Shown here: positions 9,732-17,777 of the stretch, in pieces
Position numbering within the stretch: position 1 is the stretch's first letter
How the letters are laid out: every line of letters begins with the position of its first letter
DNA from: Arthrobacter sp. efr-133-R2A-120
GTDB lineage: Bacteria; Actinomycetota; Actinomycetes; Actinomycetales; Micrococcaceae
Assembly (NCBI RefSeq): GCF_030209835.1
Contig: NZ_JARVRF010000002.1
Coordinates: 62,001 to 126,000, forward strand
Length of the DNA stretch: 64,000 nt
Direction of reading: 5' to 3'
Notes under the pieces: generated by a model
Told to the model about the DNA's origin: nothing
The model's database searches: none
The model's input: the letters and a program-made list of their open reading frames with translations, nothing else
Position numbers and translations under genes: made by a program

Positions 9732-10241
9732 ATGACCACCAGGCACACCATTATTGAGTCCCCACTGGGCCAGCTCACGCTGACTGCCCGGGACGGGCTG
9801 CTGACCGGCATCTTCTTCGAGGGTCATTGGCATATGCCGCCTTCGGAATTCTTCGGTGAAGCCGTCCCCGCTGACGATCCCTTGTTCCAGCAAACTGCCG
9901 TTGAGCTCGGCGAATACCTGGCTGGCGAGCGGACCGTGTTCGACGTCCCTTTCAAGGCTTCAGGGAATCCGTTCCAGCAGCGGGTCTGGGCAAGACTGGA
10001 AGAAATTCCGTACGGGGAAACCGTCAGCTACGGAGAATTGGCCACCGAGCTGGGCGATCGCAACCTTTCCCAGGCCGTCGGCTCGGCGGTTGGCCGCAAT
10101 CCGCTGAGTATCATCATCCCGTGCCATCGGGTTGTGGGGAGCGACGGGAAGCTCACCGGATACGCCGGCGGCCTCGACAACAAACGGTTCCTCCTGGAAC
10201 TCGAGGAACCAGCGGCGGCGAAGGAAAGCAAGCTCTTCTAG
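9732..10241 (+). CDS. ogt: Methylated-DNA--protein-cysteine methyltransferase (first copy)
   Basis: 169 residues, Ogt/MGMT fold. It removes alkyl groups from O6-alkylguanine by irreversible transfer to its own cysteine. The acceptor is Cys131 in IIIPCHRVVG; the DNA-binding part is NPFQQRVWARLEEIPYGETV. ATG 9732 has no Shine-Dalgarno site, and CGTCTA lies only a few bases upstream, so the mRNA may be leaderless. The stop overlaps the GTG of the sigma-factor gene. It opens an alkylation-repair gene block. Confidence 0.94.
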   Translation: MTTRHTIIESPLGQLTLTARDGLLTGIFFEGHWHMPPSEFFGEAVPADDPLFQQTAVELGEYLAGERTVFDVPFKASGNPFQQRVWARLEEIPYGETVSYGELATELGDRNLSQAVGSAVGRNPLSIIIPCHRVVGSDGKLTGYAGGLDNKRFLLELEEPAAAKESKLF

Positions 10242-10747
10242 TGGAGCCCAAGAAGCCGTTCGAGCTGGTCGTCCGGGAGCACGGGCCCATGGTCCTGCGA
10301 GTGTGCCGCGCGGTTCTCGGCGCCCACGACGCGGAAGACGGCTGGTCCGAGACTTTCCTCTCCGCACTGAAGGCCTACCCCGAACTGCCTCCAAACGCCA
10401 ACGTCCAGGCGTGGCTCGTCACCATCGCGCACCGCAAATCCATCGACATCGTCCGCGCCAGGACCCGTCAGCCGGTTCCCGTGGATGAACTGCCCGTGCG
10501 ACCGTCCGGACTCGGCATCCCCGGCGACGGTCACCGGGAGGTGCTCGACGCCGTCGGGCAGCTTCCGCCGAAGCAGCGCCAGGCGGTTGCGTACCACTAC
10601 CTCGCCGGGCTCCCCTACAAGGACGTCGCCGGGCTTCTCGGCGGAACCCCCGACGCCGCGCGTCGCGCGGGAGCCGACGGAGTCAAGGCGCTGCGCACCA
10701 TTCTCGTCGATAGCTCCATGAGCTACGTGAAAGAGGAAACCCCATGA
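10241..10747 (+). CDS. ECF-like sigma-70 family factor coupled to DNA-repair methyltransferases
   Basis: 168 residues starting at the GTG that overlaps the ogt stop. Region 2 is seen as FELVVREHGPMVLRVCRAVL through NVQAWLVTIAHRKSIDIVRAR. Region 4 is seen as LDAVGQLPPKQRQAVAYHYL, then the helix-turn-helix LPYKDVAGLLGGTPDAARRA. It should direct RNA polymerase to a small regulon, plausibly this repair operon. No ordinary anti-sigma gene is next to it; instead the ATGA overlap couples it to a second methyltransferase with an extra N-terminal segment. Family identity is clear, the regulon is inferred. Confidence 0.85.
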   Translation: MEPKKPFELVVREHGPMVLRVCRAVLGAHDAEDGWSETFLSALKAYPELPPNANVQAWLVTIAHRKSIDIVRARTRQPVPVDELPVRPSGLGIPGDGHREVLDAVGQLPPKQRQAVAYHYLAGLPYKDVAGLLGGTPDAARRAGADGVKALRTILVDSSMSYVKEETP

Positions 10748-11364
10748 CCATCCATCACGACGAACCGGACGTCTCCGAGCTCCTCGCACCCCTCGATTCC
10801 GCCGAACCGGGCGCCATGCAACGGCTCCACGACCGCCTCGCAGCGGCAGCCGCGGAGCAGCACACCCTCGATATTGCCTACCGCACGGTGGATTCCCCGA
10901 TCGGCAAACTGCTGCTCGCGGCCACGGAACGCGGCATGGTGCGCGTGGCGTTCGAAGTGGAAGACCACGACGCCGTATTGCAGCTGCTCGCGGAAAAGCT
11001 CAGTCCGCGGATCCTCTTCTCAGCGAGTCGCCTGGATCCCGCGGCCCGCGAGCTGGACGAATACTTTGCCGGAACCCGGCACCGCTTCGACCTGCCCCTG
11101 GATTTCAGCCTTTCGCGCGGCTTCCGCCTCAGCGTCCTGGAACATTTGCCGCAGATCGCCTACGGCCATACGGAGAGCTACGCGCAAGTGGCCTTGGCGG
11201 CCGGAAGCCCGCGGGCCGTGCGCGCCGTAGGCACTGCTTGCGCCACCAACCCGCTGCCAGTGATTGTTCCTTGCCACCGGGTGGTGAAGTCCGATGGATC
11301 GTTTGGCAACTACCTCGGCGGCACGGAAGCCAAGCGCGCCTTGTTGGCTCTTGAGGCAGCATGA
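10744..11364 (+). CDS. Methylated-DNA--protein-cysteine methyltransferase (second copy, extended N-terminus)
   Basis: 206 residues. The MGMT domain spans about 43-206, with acceptor Cys177 in VIVPCHRVV and AYGHTESYAQVA before it. The first 42 residues (DEPDVSELLAPLDS... AMQRLHDRLAAAA) are an acidic, probably helical extension absent from the 169-residue neighbour. ATG 10744 overlaps the sigma-factor stop and its own stop overlaps alkB. The pairing suggests the protein may bind the sigma factor through the extension and release it when alkylated, an Ada-like switch; that is inference. Confidence 0.92.
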   Translation: MTIHHDEPDVSELLAPLDSAEPGAMQRLHDRLAAAAAEQHTLDIAYRTVDSPIGKLLLAATERGMVRVAFEVEDHDAVLQLLAEKLSPRILFSASRLDPAARELDEYFAGTRHRFDLPLDFSLSRGFRLSVLEHLPQIAYGHTESYAQVALAAGSPRAVRAVGTACATNPLPVIVPCHRVVKSDGSFGNYLGGTEAKRALLALEAA

Positions 11365-12056
11365 GCCCGGGGTGGACGGAACCACTGTTTCCGCTTGAGT
11401 TACCGGACTTGCCCGACGCCGGTCCACGGGAGATCGCGCCCGGCGCGGTGCACGTTCCGGGCTGGCTGAGCCTCGAGCAGCAGCAGTGGATCGCGGCCCG
11501 TTTCGATGAGTGGACGCGGGGTCCCGTCCCCTTGCGTGCCGCCGTCCTCCCAGGCGGGCACCCGATGTCCGTCCGGACGGTCTGCCTCGGCTGGCACTGG
11601 CAGCCCTACAGATACACGCGCGAGGCCTTTGACGTCAACGGCCGGCGGGTCCTCGACTTTCCCGATTGGATGGTGCGTCTGGGCCGCAAAGCACTGTTCG
11701 AGGCCTACGGCGACGCCGCCGAAGCCACCGGCTACACGCCAGACACTGTGCTGGTGAATTTCTACGACGAGGCCGCCAAGATGGGGATGCACCAGGACAA
11801 GGACGAAAAGTCCCGGGCCCCCGTCGTCTCGATCAGCATCGGAGACAGTTGCGTCTTCCGCTTCGGGAACGTGGAGACGCGCACCAAGCCGTATACCGAC
11901 GTCGAACTTTCCTCAGGAGACCTCTTCGTGTTCGGAGGGGCATCCCGTTTTGCGTACCACGGCGTCACCAAAGTGCTCCCCGGAACGGCTCCTGAAGGCT
12001 GCGGGCTGCCGAGGGGGCGGATCAATATCACCATGCGCGTCACTGGAATGTCGTAG
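11361..12056 (+). CDS. alkB: AlkB-type 2-oxoglutarate/Fe(II) DNA dioxygenase
   Basis: 231 residues. It oxidatively removes 1-methyladenine and 3-methylcytosine lesions. Iron ligands are His144 and Asp146 (MHQDKDE) and His200 (RFAYHGV); the 2-oxoglutarate arginine lies in RGRINITMR. The nucleotide-recognition part contains WHWQPYRYT. ATG 11361 overlaps the previous stop, so repair by direct reversal (methyl transfer) and oxidative reversal are translated together. Confidence 0.94.
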   Translation: MSPGWTEPLFPLELPDLPDAGPREIAPGAVHVPGWLSLEQQQWIAARFDEWTRGPVPLRAAVLPGGHPMSVRTVCLGWHWQPYRYTREAFDVNGRRVLDFPDWMVRLGRKALFEAYGDAAEATGYTPDTVLVNFYDEAAKMGMHQDKDEKSRAPVVSISIGDSCVFRFGNVETRTKPYTDVELSSGDLFVFGGASRFAYHGVTKVLPGTAPEGCGLPRGRINITMRVTGMS

Positions 12057-12112
12057 GACCGGGGCACAATGTCAACAACAGCTTCTGCCCGGCTTCCTGT
12101 GGAGGAACAGCT

Positions 12113-12715
12113 ATGAACCCGCCCGAGAACGGCACCATCATTGGCGACGACGGCCTTGCGCGTCCGCCTTGGGCATCCGTTGACCCGCTCATGCGCGAGT
12201 ACTACGACCACGAGTGGGGCATGCCGGTACGGGACGAACGGGGCCTGTATGAGCGCATCAGCCTTGAGGGATTCCAAGCGGGCTTGTCCTGGGCCACTAT
12301 CTTGCGCAAGCGCGAAGCATTCCGGTCCGCTTTCCTGGACTTCCACCCTGAAAGCGTCGCGGCTTTCACGGAGGCGGACGTCGAACGGCTGATGCAGGAT
12401 TCGGGAATTGTGCGCAACCGCCTCAAGATCCGCGCAACCATCACCAACGCCAAGGCCACCATCGCCTTGCGGAGCGAAGGCGGGTTGGTGGACTTCGTGT
12501 GGTCGTTCCAACCGGAATCGACGCCGGAACCGCGCACCTTTGCCGATGTCGCTACCCAATCGCCGGAGTCGATTGCTCTGTCCAAAGCCCTGCGGAAGAA
12601 GGGCTTCGCTTTCGTAGGCCCCACCACCATGTATGCGCTGATGGAGGCGATCGGCATGATCGATACCCATCTGCTTCACAGCCATCGTCGGGGAAGCTCC
12701 GGAGTTTGGCTCTGA
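12113..12715 (+). CDS. tag: DNA-3-methyladenine glycosylase I
   Basis: 200 residues, preceded by GGAGG seven bases before ATG 12113. It excises 3-methyladenine in base-excision repair. Family stretches: YYDHEWGMPV, ISLEGFQAGLSWATILRKRE, IVRNRLKIRATITNAK and FAFVGPTTMYALMEAIGM. Compared with E. coli Tag, three of four zinc ligands appear replaced: Cys4 by Pro (RPPWA), His17 by Tyr and Cys179 by Ser, so the zinc clasp is probably absent. It follows alkB by 56 bases and likely belongs to the same operon. Confidence 0.92.
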   Translation: MNPPENGTIIGDDGLARPPWASVDPLMREYYDHEWGMPVRDERGLYERISLEGFQAGLSWATILRKREAFRSAFLDFHPESVAAFTEADVERLMQDSGIVRNRLKIRATITNAKATIALRSEGGLVDFVWSFQPESTPEPRTFADVATQSPESIALSKALRKKGFAFVGPTTMYALMEAIGMIDTHLLHSHRRGSSGVWL

Positions 12716-13023
12716 TGCCCAGCTTCTTTCCACAGAAGTGCGTAACTTTATCCACAGCTGTGGACAATTCATGTGGACATCCATGCACATGAAGCCAAGA
12801 TCCCTGACATTCAGGTGATAACCGGGCCCTCACGCCTCGAACCCGTGGTTTTACCCAATGTGCACAAGGCTGTGGATAGTATCCGCGGGTTCACTGAGAG
12901 TTCACCGCGAGAGCATTGAGAACTTCATTCAGACCCTACTGACCGTGGCGTCTGGTCGACTTCCGGTTCGCTGTCCCGGGTCCTCGATGTGGGTTTGGCC
13001 GGGTTGTGTGAAAGAATCTGCGT
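12716..13023. other. Intergenic region with DnaA-box-like sites
   Basis: No gene is supported in these 308 bases between tag and the ArsR-family gene. They contain two perfect DnaA boxes facing each other (12748-12756 and 12759-12767) and one near match (12871-12879), plus a run of pyrimidine-rich sequence. Confidence 0.5.
12748..12767. promoter_or_regulatory. Pair of head-to-head DnaA boxes
   Basis: TTATCCACA on the plus strand (12748) is followed after two bases by TGTGGACAA (12759), which is TTGTCCACA on the other strand. Both match the DnaA box exactly. A third, TGTGGATAG at 12871, differs by one base. Confidence 0.6.
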
Positions 13024-13035
13024 ATGAATGCAGAT
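13016..13035. promoter_or_regulatory. Possible ArsR-family operator over the start codon
   Basis: ATCTGC and GCAGAT form an inverted repeat with an eight-base gap that contains the ATG at 13024. ArsR/SmtB proteins bind short inverted repeats near their own start. There is no good ribosome site, so the promoter may give a leaderless transcript. Inferred from symmetry only. Confidence 0.35.
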
Positions 13036-13386
13036 AAGAATGCCTGCTCGCTGGGAGTCGACAGCCAATACGTTGAATTGGCTGTGGAAGTGTTCGCGAT
13101 GCTGGCTGATGCGACGAGGGTCCGGATCGTCCTGGCGCTCCGGAACGGCGAAATGGCCGTCGGGGCGCTGGCGGAACTCGTAGGGAAGTCGCCGGCGGCA
13201 GTATCGCAGCACCTTGCCAAAATGCGCTTGGCGAGAATGGTTTCCACGCGACAGGACGGAACCAGGGTCATGTACCGGCTGGAGAACGAGCATGCCCGCC
13301 AACTGGTGGCGGATGCGATATTCCAAGCAGAACACGCCTTGGGCGGCACCCCTGCACACCACCGCGCGGAACAGGAATCGGCATGA
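13024..13386 (+). CDS. ArsR/SmtB-family metal-responsive repressor
   Basis: 120 residues with a winged helix-turn-helix: FAMLADATRVRIVLALRNGE, then GALAELVGKSPAAVSQHLAKM as recognition helix and a wing with RQDGTRVMYRL. The C-terminus holds His residues (ARQLVADAIFQAEHA, PAHHRAE) that fit an alpha-5 metal site, and Cys8 is close to the N-terminus. It overlaps the cation efflux gene by ATGA and should repress it until metal binds. Zn, Ni or Co are all possible; the exact metal cannot be read from the sequence. Confidence 0.9.
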   Translation: MNADKNACSLGVDSQYVELAVEVFAMLADATRVRIVLALRNGEMAVGALAELVGKSPAAVSQHLAKMRLARMVSTRQDGTRVMYRLENEHARQLVADAIFQAEHALGGTPAHHRAEQESA

Positions 13387-14399
13387 GCGGTCACCAGCAA
13401 GTCGGTCATCACGAGCATCATGTGCACGACCACGACCACGACCACGACCACGAGCATCATTCGGGTCTCAAGGGGTGGTTGTATGAGCTTTTCGTCCCAC
13501 ACACCCACGATGCCGCCGATTCAATCGACGATGCCCTTGAGTCCAGCACACAGGGCGTCCGGGCGCTGAAGATCAGCCTTTTCATACTCCTGGGCACCAC
13601 GGTCCTGCAGTTTCTTGTGGTCCTCATCAGCGGCTCGGTTGCGTTGCTGGCCGACACCATCCACAACTTCTCGGACGCGCTCACCGCAGTGCCATTATGG
13701 ATTGCGTTCATCTTGGGACGTCGCGCAGCAACTCGCCGCTACAACTATGGATTCGGGCGGGCGGAAGATCTTGCCGGACTGTTCATCGTCGGCGTGGTCG
13801 CGCTTTCGGCAGTCGTCGCCGCGTGGCAATCCATCGATCGGCTGTTCCATCCCCAACCCCTGCACAATCTGTGGTGGGTTCTTGCGGCCGGAGTCATCGG
13901 CTTTGCGGGCAATGAAATCGTGGCCGTCTACAGGATCAGGGTCGGCCGGCAGATCGGGTCTGCTGCGTTGGTTGCCGACGGCGTGCATGCGCGCATTGAC
14001 GGATTCACCTCGCTCGCGGTGGTGCTTGGGGCCGGCGGCGTGCTGCTTGGCTTCCCGTTGGCGGATCCGATTGTGGGCCTGCTGATATCGGCGGCCATCA
14101 TCGTCCTGCTCTGGGGTACGGTACGCAGCATCGGAAGACGGCTGATGGACGGCATAGAGCCCGAACTCCTGGACAGCGCAAAGGCCGCATTGGAAATGAC
14201 ACCGGGCGTTCTCTCCGTGCCGCGGCTGCAACTGCGTTGGGTCGGCCATCGCCTGCAAGGCGCCGCCACCATCGTCGTCGCCAACGCGCCCCTGTCAGCG
14301 GTGGAAGAAACTGTCAACGAGGCCACGCATCGGCTTGGGCACGCCCTCCCAAAGCTTGACGACATGGTGATACAACCCGTTGCGGAAGCTGGCCGCTGA
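13383..14399 (+). CDS. Cation diffusion facilitator (metal efflux) with His-rich N-terminus
   Basis: 338 residues. The N-terminus is a metal-buffering tract of alternating His and Asp (HVHDHDHDHDHEHH). Six helices follow, with the CDF metal site HNFSDA (ALLADTIHNFSDALTAVP) in helix 2 and VADGVHARIDGFTSL, the partner HxxxD motif, in helix 5. The end is a short cytoplasmic domain. It would export Zn, Co or Ni in exchange for protons. It is translationally coupled to the ArsR gene. DmeF/CzcD-like is the closest description. Confidence 0.93.
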   Translation: MSGHQQVGHHEHHVHDHDHDHDHEHHSGLKGWLYELFVPHTHDAADSIDDALESSTQGVRALKISLFILLGTTVLQFLVVLISGSVALLADTIHNFSDALTAVPLWIAFILGRRAATRRYNYGFGRAEDLAGLFIVGVVALSAVVAAWQSIDRLFHPQPLHNLWWVLAAGVIGFAGNEIVAVYRIRVGRQIGSAALVADGVHARIDGFTSLAVVLGAGGVLLGFPLADPIVGLLISAAIIVLLWGTVRSIGRRLMDGIEPELLDSAKAALEMTPGVLSVPRLQLRWVGHRLQGAATIVVANAPLSAVEETVNEATHRLGHALPKLDDMVIQPVAEAGR

Positions 14400-14450
14400 T
14401 CGACCGGGTCCTGTTCCCAACCGCTACCCAGCCCCTACGGCTATGATGGC

Positions 14451-14499
14451 CCACTGAACCTTATGTTGAGCCACTGACCCGATCTTGAGCCACTGAACC
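14451..14499. repeat. Three tandem 19-20-base repeats resembling an IS21-family end
   Basis: CCACTGAACC, CCACTGACCC and CCACTGAACC start at 14451, 14471 and 14490. The first two are each followed by a 9-10-base segment ending TTGAG. Multiple short repeats of this kind are typical of IS21-family element ends. No transposase gene remains nearby, so this would be a solo end. Confidence 0.4.
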
Positions 14500-14540
14500 G
14501 GACCCGCCCGGCCGCCCGAGATCCACGAAGGAATATGCCC

Positions 14541-15896
14541 ATGAGCCAGCAAGCGATTCTGGCGAAGCCTCGCCGAAACGTGGAAATGGTGCTTTTGGTG
14601 CTGGCCCTTGGCGTCGGCATTGGTGCCCTTGCAATGACCAGTGTGGACAAAAAGGAAGCCCTTGACGTTGGATTCTGGCTTCAGGCGGGTGCCTTGACGG
14701 CACTGGCCGGGGTCTTCCACGTTGTCCTGCGGTTCAAGGCAAGGTATGCGGATCCGGTGATCCTCCCGATTGTGGTGGCTTTGAACGGCCTCGGCATCGC
14801 CATGATCCGACGCTTGGATGCCTCGAACGGTACGACTGCGGGAGCTAATCAGCTCACATGGACGATCGTCTCGGTTCTGGTCGCGGCCGCCGTTTTGTGG
14901 CTTTTGAAGGATCACCGGCTTTTGCGCCGGTATACCTTCATTGCACTTGCGATCAGCGCCGCCCTCCTTATCCTTCCCCTTGTGCCGGGCATTTCGGCCG
15001 GCGACATCAATGGCGCGAATGTCTGGATACGCCTCGGCTCCCTGCAGTTCCAGCCCGGCGAGATCGTGAAGATCACGCTCGCCGTCTTCTTCGCGGGCTA
15101 TTTGTCCTCCAACCGGGACTTAATCCTGCTGGCCGGCAGGAAATTCGGACGCCTGCAGTTCCCAAGGATCAAGGACACGGGCCCGATGATCACCGCTTGG
15201 GCAGCGAGCGTCGGCGTACTGGTCTTCCAGCACGATCTCGGCATGTCCATACTGCTGTTCGGGCTGTTCATCGTGATGATCTACGTTGCCACGAGCCGGG
15301 CCAGCTGGCTCGTCCTCGGCGTCGTGCTCATGCTTTTGGGCGGATACGCCGCAGCAAAGATCTTTTCCCACGTCGGCTTGCGCATTGACGCCTGGATCAA
15401 TGCTTTCGACCCCCAGGTCTTCACCCGCTTCCCCGGAGGCAGCGCCCAGATTGTCCAAGGCCTCTTCGGAATGGCCGACGGCGGCCTGATCGGCAAAGGC
15501 CTCGGGCTCGGAAGCCCGGACCTCGTGCCATTCGCGAACAGCGACATGATCATCGCTTCCCTTGGTGAAGAACTTGGCCTGATCGGGCTGTTCGCGATCG
15601 TTCTCCTCTATTTGCTGCTTTTCACGAGGGGATTCCGGGCCGCCCTGGGCATCCGGGATGCGTTCGGGAAGCTCCTTGCCTGCGGGCTGGCCTTCTCCAT
15701 GGCTCTTCAGTGCTTCATCATTATCGGCGGCGTCACCCGCCTTATTCCCCTCACAGGGCTGACGACGCCGTTCCTCTCCGCGGGCGGGTCCTCCCTCCTC
15801 GCCAACTGGATCATCGTCGCCCTGCTGTTGCGGATAAGTGATGCCGCCCGCAGGCCGCAGACCGTTGCTTCCCAGACCGAACACGTTCCGGTCTGA
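14541..15896 (+). CDS. FtsW/RodA-family protein, orphan paralogue
   Basis: 451 residues, closely similar along the whole length to the RodA at 992: KPRRNVEMVLLVLALGVGIG, RFKARYADPVILPIVVALNG, ANVWIRLGSLQFQPGEIVKI, GLFGMADGG and PFANSDMI. ATG 14541 is preferred over 14535 because GAAGGA lies eight bases upstream of it. Unlike the first copy it has no PBP gene beside it, so it either shares a PBP or has a specialised role. The change RDLGTS to HDLGMS near the helix-7/8 region is the most visible difference. It lies just after IS-like repeats, which suggests duplication by transposition. Confidence 0.9.
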   Translation: MSQQAILAKPRRNVEMVLLVLALGVGIGALAMTSVDKKEALDVGFWLQAGALTALAGVFHVVLRFKARYADPVILPIVVALNGLGIAMIRRLDASNGTTAGANQLTWTIVSVLVAAAVLWLLKDHRLLRRYTFIALAISAALLILPLVPGISAGDINGANVWIRLGSLQFQPGEIVKITLAVFFAGYLSSNRDLILLAGRKFGRLQFPRIKDTGPMITAWAASVGVLVFQHDLGMSILLFGLFIVMIYVATSRASWLVLGVVLMLLGGYAAAKIFSHVGLRIDAWINAFDPQVFTRFPGGSAQIVQGLFGMADGGLIGKGLGLGSPDLVPFANSDMIIASLGEELGLIGLFAIVLLYLLLFTRGFRAALGIRDAFGKLLACGLAFSMALQCFIIIGGVTRLIPLTGLTTPFLSAGGSSLLANWIIVALLLRISDAARRPQTVASQTEHVPV

Positions 15897-16184
15897 CTCC
15901 GGTCCGCTACCCAGGCTGCCAGGCGTGCGTGCCTCGGCGAAGCCCGTCGCACCATCGAGGAGCCCCGGCTTCGTGTCGAGTTCTGGTCCGACTTAGCCGA
16001 GGGTGGCGACTTCACGGTGCTATGGTGACTCGCCCTGTCGGGACGGGTCCGTCTATATCGAAATTGTGAGCCGGGCGGTTTCGTCTGGGAGGCTCCACCC
16101 AAAGCGAGTACGGCTGGCGCGCGGCCGTGGTTTCGTCCGGCGCGGATGACCGTCTACTCCGGGCACCACGGTAGCTTTAAACGC
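15897..16184. other. Intergenic region after the rodA paralogue
   Basis: No gene is supported. One frame (about 15902-16027) reads as RRTIEEPRLRVEFWSDLAEG before a stop, which has a coding look, but it has no start or ribosome site; it may be a gene remnant. Confidence 0.3.
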
Positions 16185-16876
16185 ATGTCTGGTTCCATGT
16201 CGCGATTGATCTACGTGGACGATTCCGGCGACCCGAAGTTTGGGTGGATCGTCTACGGATGGGTTGAATGCGCCCCTGCGGAATGGCGGCATGCTCTGCG
16301 CGAGTGGCTAGAGCTTCGTAAACGGCTCTGGCGCGACTACGGCGTTCCGCCGGGACAGGAGCTTCACGACACCCAGTACGCGCAGGGCCGGGGCAAGATT
16401 TCCAAGCTGTGCCCTGAGCGGTACATTCATGAAGGGGTGATGTACTGGAAGGATTTGGGGCGCAACGTCGCAGCCGAGTGTTTGGAAGTGCTCAAAGCTT
16501 GTCCCAGCATCCGGATCGGGGCAGTGGCCCGCAAGACAACCGCCAAAGGTTCTGATTACGAAGCTGAAAGGCCGAGGTCTACACCCGGCTCATCAACCGG
16601 TGGAACGATGAGCATGCTCAGGACGGAACTTTCGTGTTCGTCAGCATGGATGGCGACGGATCCGCCCAAAGCTATTTCAAGGCCCACCGGTCCTTGCCGT
16701 TGGACACCCGTCACGTGATTGAAGACCCGATGTTCCACGACTCCAAACGGTCCCAGTGGACGCAGATGGCCGACTTGGTCGCGTACGCGGCCTACATGCA
16801 CGTTGACCAACATCCGAGAAATAAATTCGCGTGGGGCTGGTACCAGGATTTTCTCTCGAAAATCCTCCCGAGCTGA
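16185..16876 (+). pseudogene. DUF3800-type protein broken by a frameshift
   Basis: The first part (from ATG 16185 or 16197) reads SRLIYVDDSGDPKFGWIVYG, the N-terminal acidic motif of DUF3800 proteins. The last part, in a different frame, reads WTQMADLVAYAAYMHVD, the C-terminal motif of the same family. The frames meet near 16560-16568 in GAAGCTGAAAGGCCGAGG. Adding one G after GCT would restore EAGKAEVYTRLINRWN, so a single-base deletion or an assembly error explains the break. DUF3800 is an RNase H-like family of unclear role, often found in accessory DNA. No ribosome site is clear. Confidence 0.75.
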
Positions 16877-17777
16877 TCTAACCTCTTAAACAGCTAAGCC
16901 CGCCAATCCGCGGAAGCGGGGCGAGCTTGCTCATAAAGCATAACACTACACAGGTGTAACCCACGATCATGGCGCAGGTACTCCACCGCATGGTCGCTGC
17001 GACCTTCCATTGCGCTGGCATTGTGGAAAGCGGCGGGGATAGTACCCGTCCGCGCTCCTATTGGTGCCGGCGGCACCGCCGTATCGCTTGGCCTCCTGCT
17101 GCGGCGGCCGCGAGCGATGGATGAACACCAGATTCCGGTAACAGATTTCATTTGGCGCCTTTCCACGCCTGGACCCAGGCATGTGCCGCTACCGGCAAGA
17201 CAGAGCGATCAAAAATCCGCTTCCCACAACCGCTGCAGTGGGGGCACCCGAGTTACGCACTTAACAACAGGCAACTACCCACAAGTTATCCACAGTTGGG
17301 GAAAAACTGCGCCTACATAGTGGAAAACTCCCGGAACGGCGGGCCTCAGAGGGTAGGAAAGACAACGAACTACAGCAATGTGAGTTATTAACAATGTTGA
17401 TAACTCTGTTGATACCGCGCTCTTGCGGCTGCGAACGCTGAAGTTGTCCACACACCCCCGGATAACCCACTTCTTATCCACATACCCACAGGCGTATGGG
17501 CAAAAGTTATCCACAGGTGTGGACGTTAATCCCAAGAGGAAAGCCCGACCCCTGCCATCTCGCTCCGGAGAGTCCATTCACCATCGAACTACATGCTTGT
17601 AAGTTACGCACATTGTGGATAACGCCTGTGGAAAACATCTCCAAGGGCCTTGACGGCATCAGTGCACAGTTCTAGGCTGGCCTTATTCAATGAATTAGTT
17701 GATAAACCAGTTGCTTGAGTACGGCGGAAGAGGTGGAAATCCGCGATGCGTGAGCCTGAGCCCAATAGGGGAGAAGC
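16877..17777. other. 900-base gene-free region with a DnaA-box cluster
   Basis: I see no convincing gene here. The left half has only overlapping short frames. The right half (17260-17640) is richer in A and T and packed with DnaA boxes, listed separately. GAGTTATTAACAATGTTG and TGTTGATAACTCTGTTGAT are AT-rich stretches between boxes. Confidence 0.55.
17286..17635. promoter_or_regulatory. Cluster of DnaA boxes far from dnaA
   Basis: Perfect boxes are TTATCCACA at 17286, 17474 and 17507, TTGTCCACA at 17444, and TGTGGATAA (reverse) at 17614. Near matches are TGTGGACGT at 17518 and TGTGGAAAA at 17627. Five perfect nine-base sites in 340 bases is far above chance. The cluster is about 17 kb from dnaA. 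It could titrate DnaA or be a leftover or second origin-like element. Confidence 0.65.

Noticed and set aside
16894..17320. Short ORFs on both strands before the DnaA-box cluster
   Set aside because: No ribosome sites or recognisable motifs; frames overlap each other.
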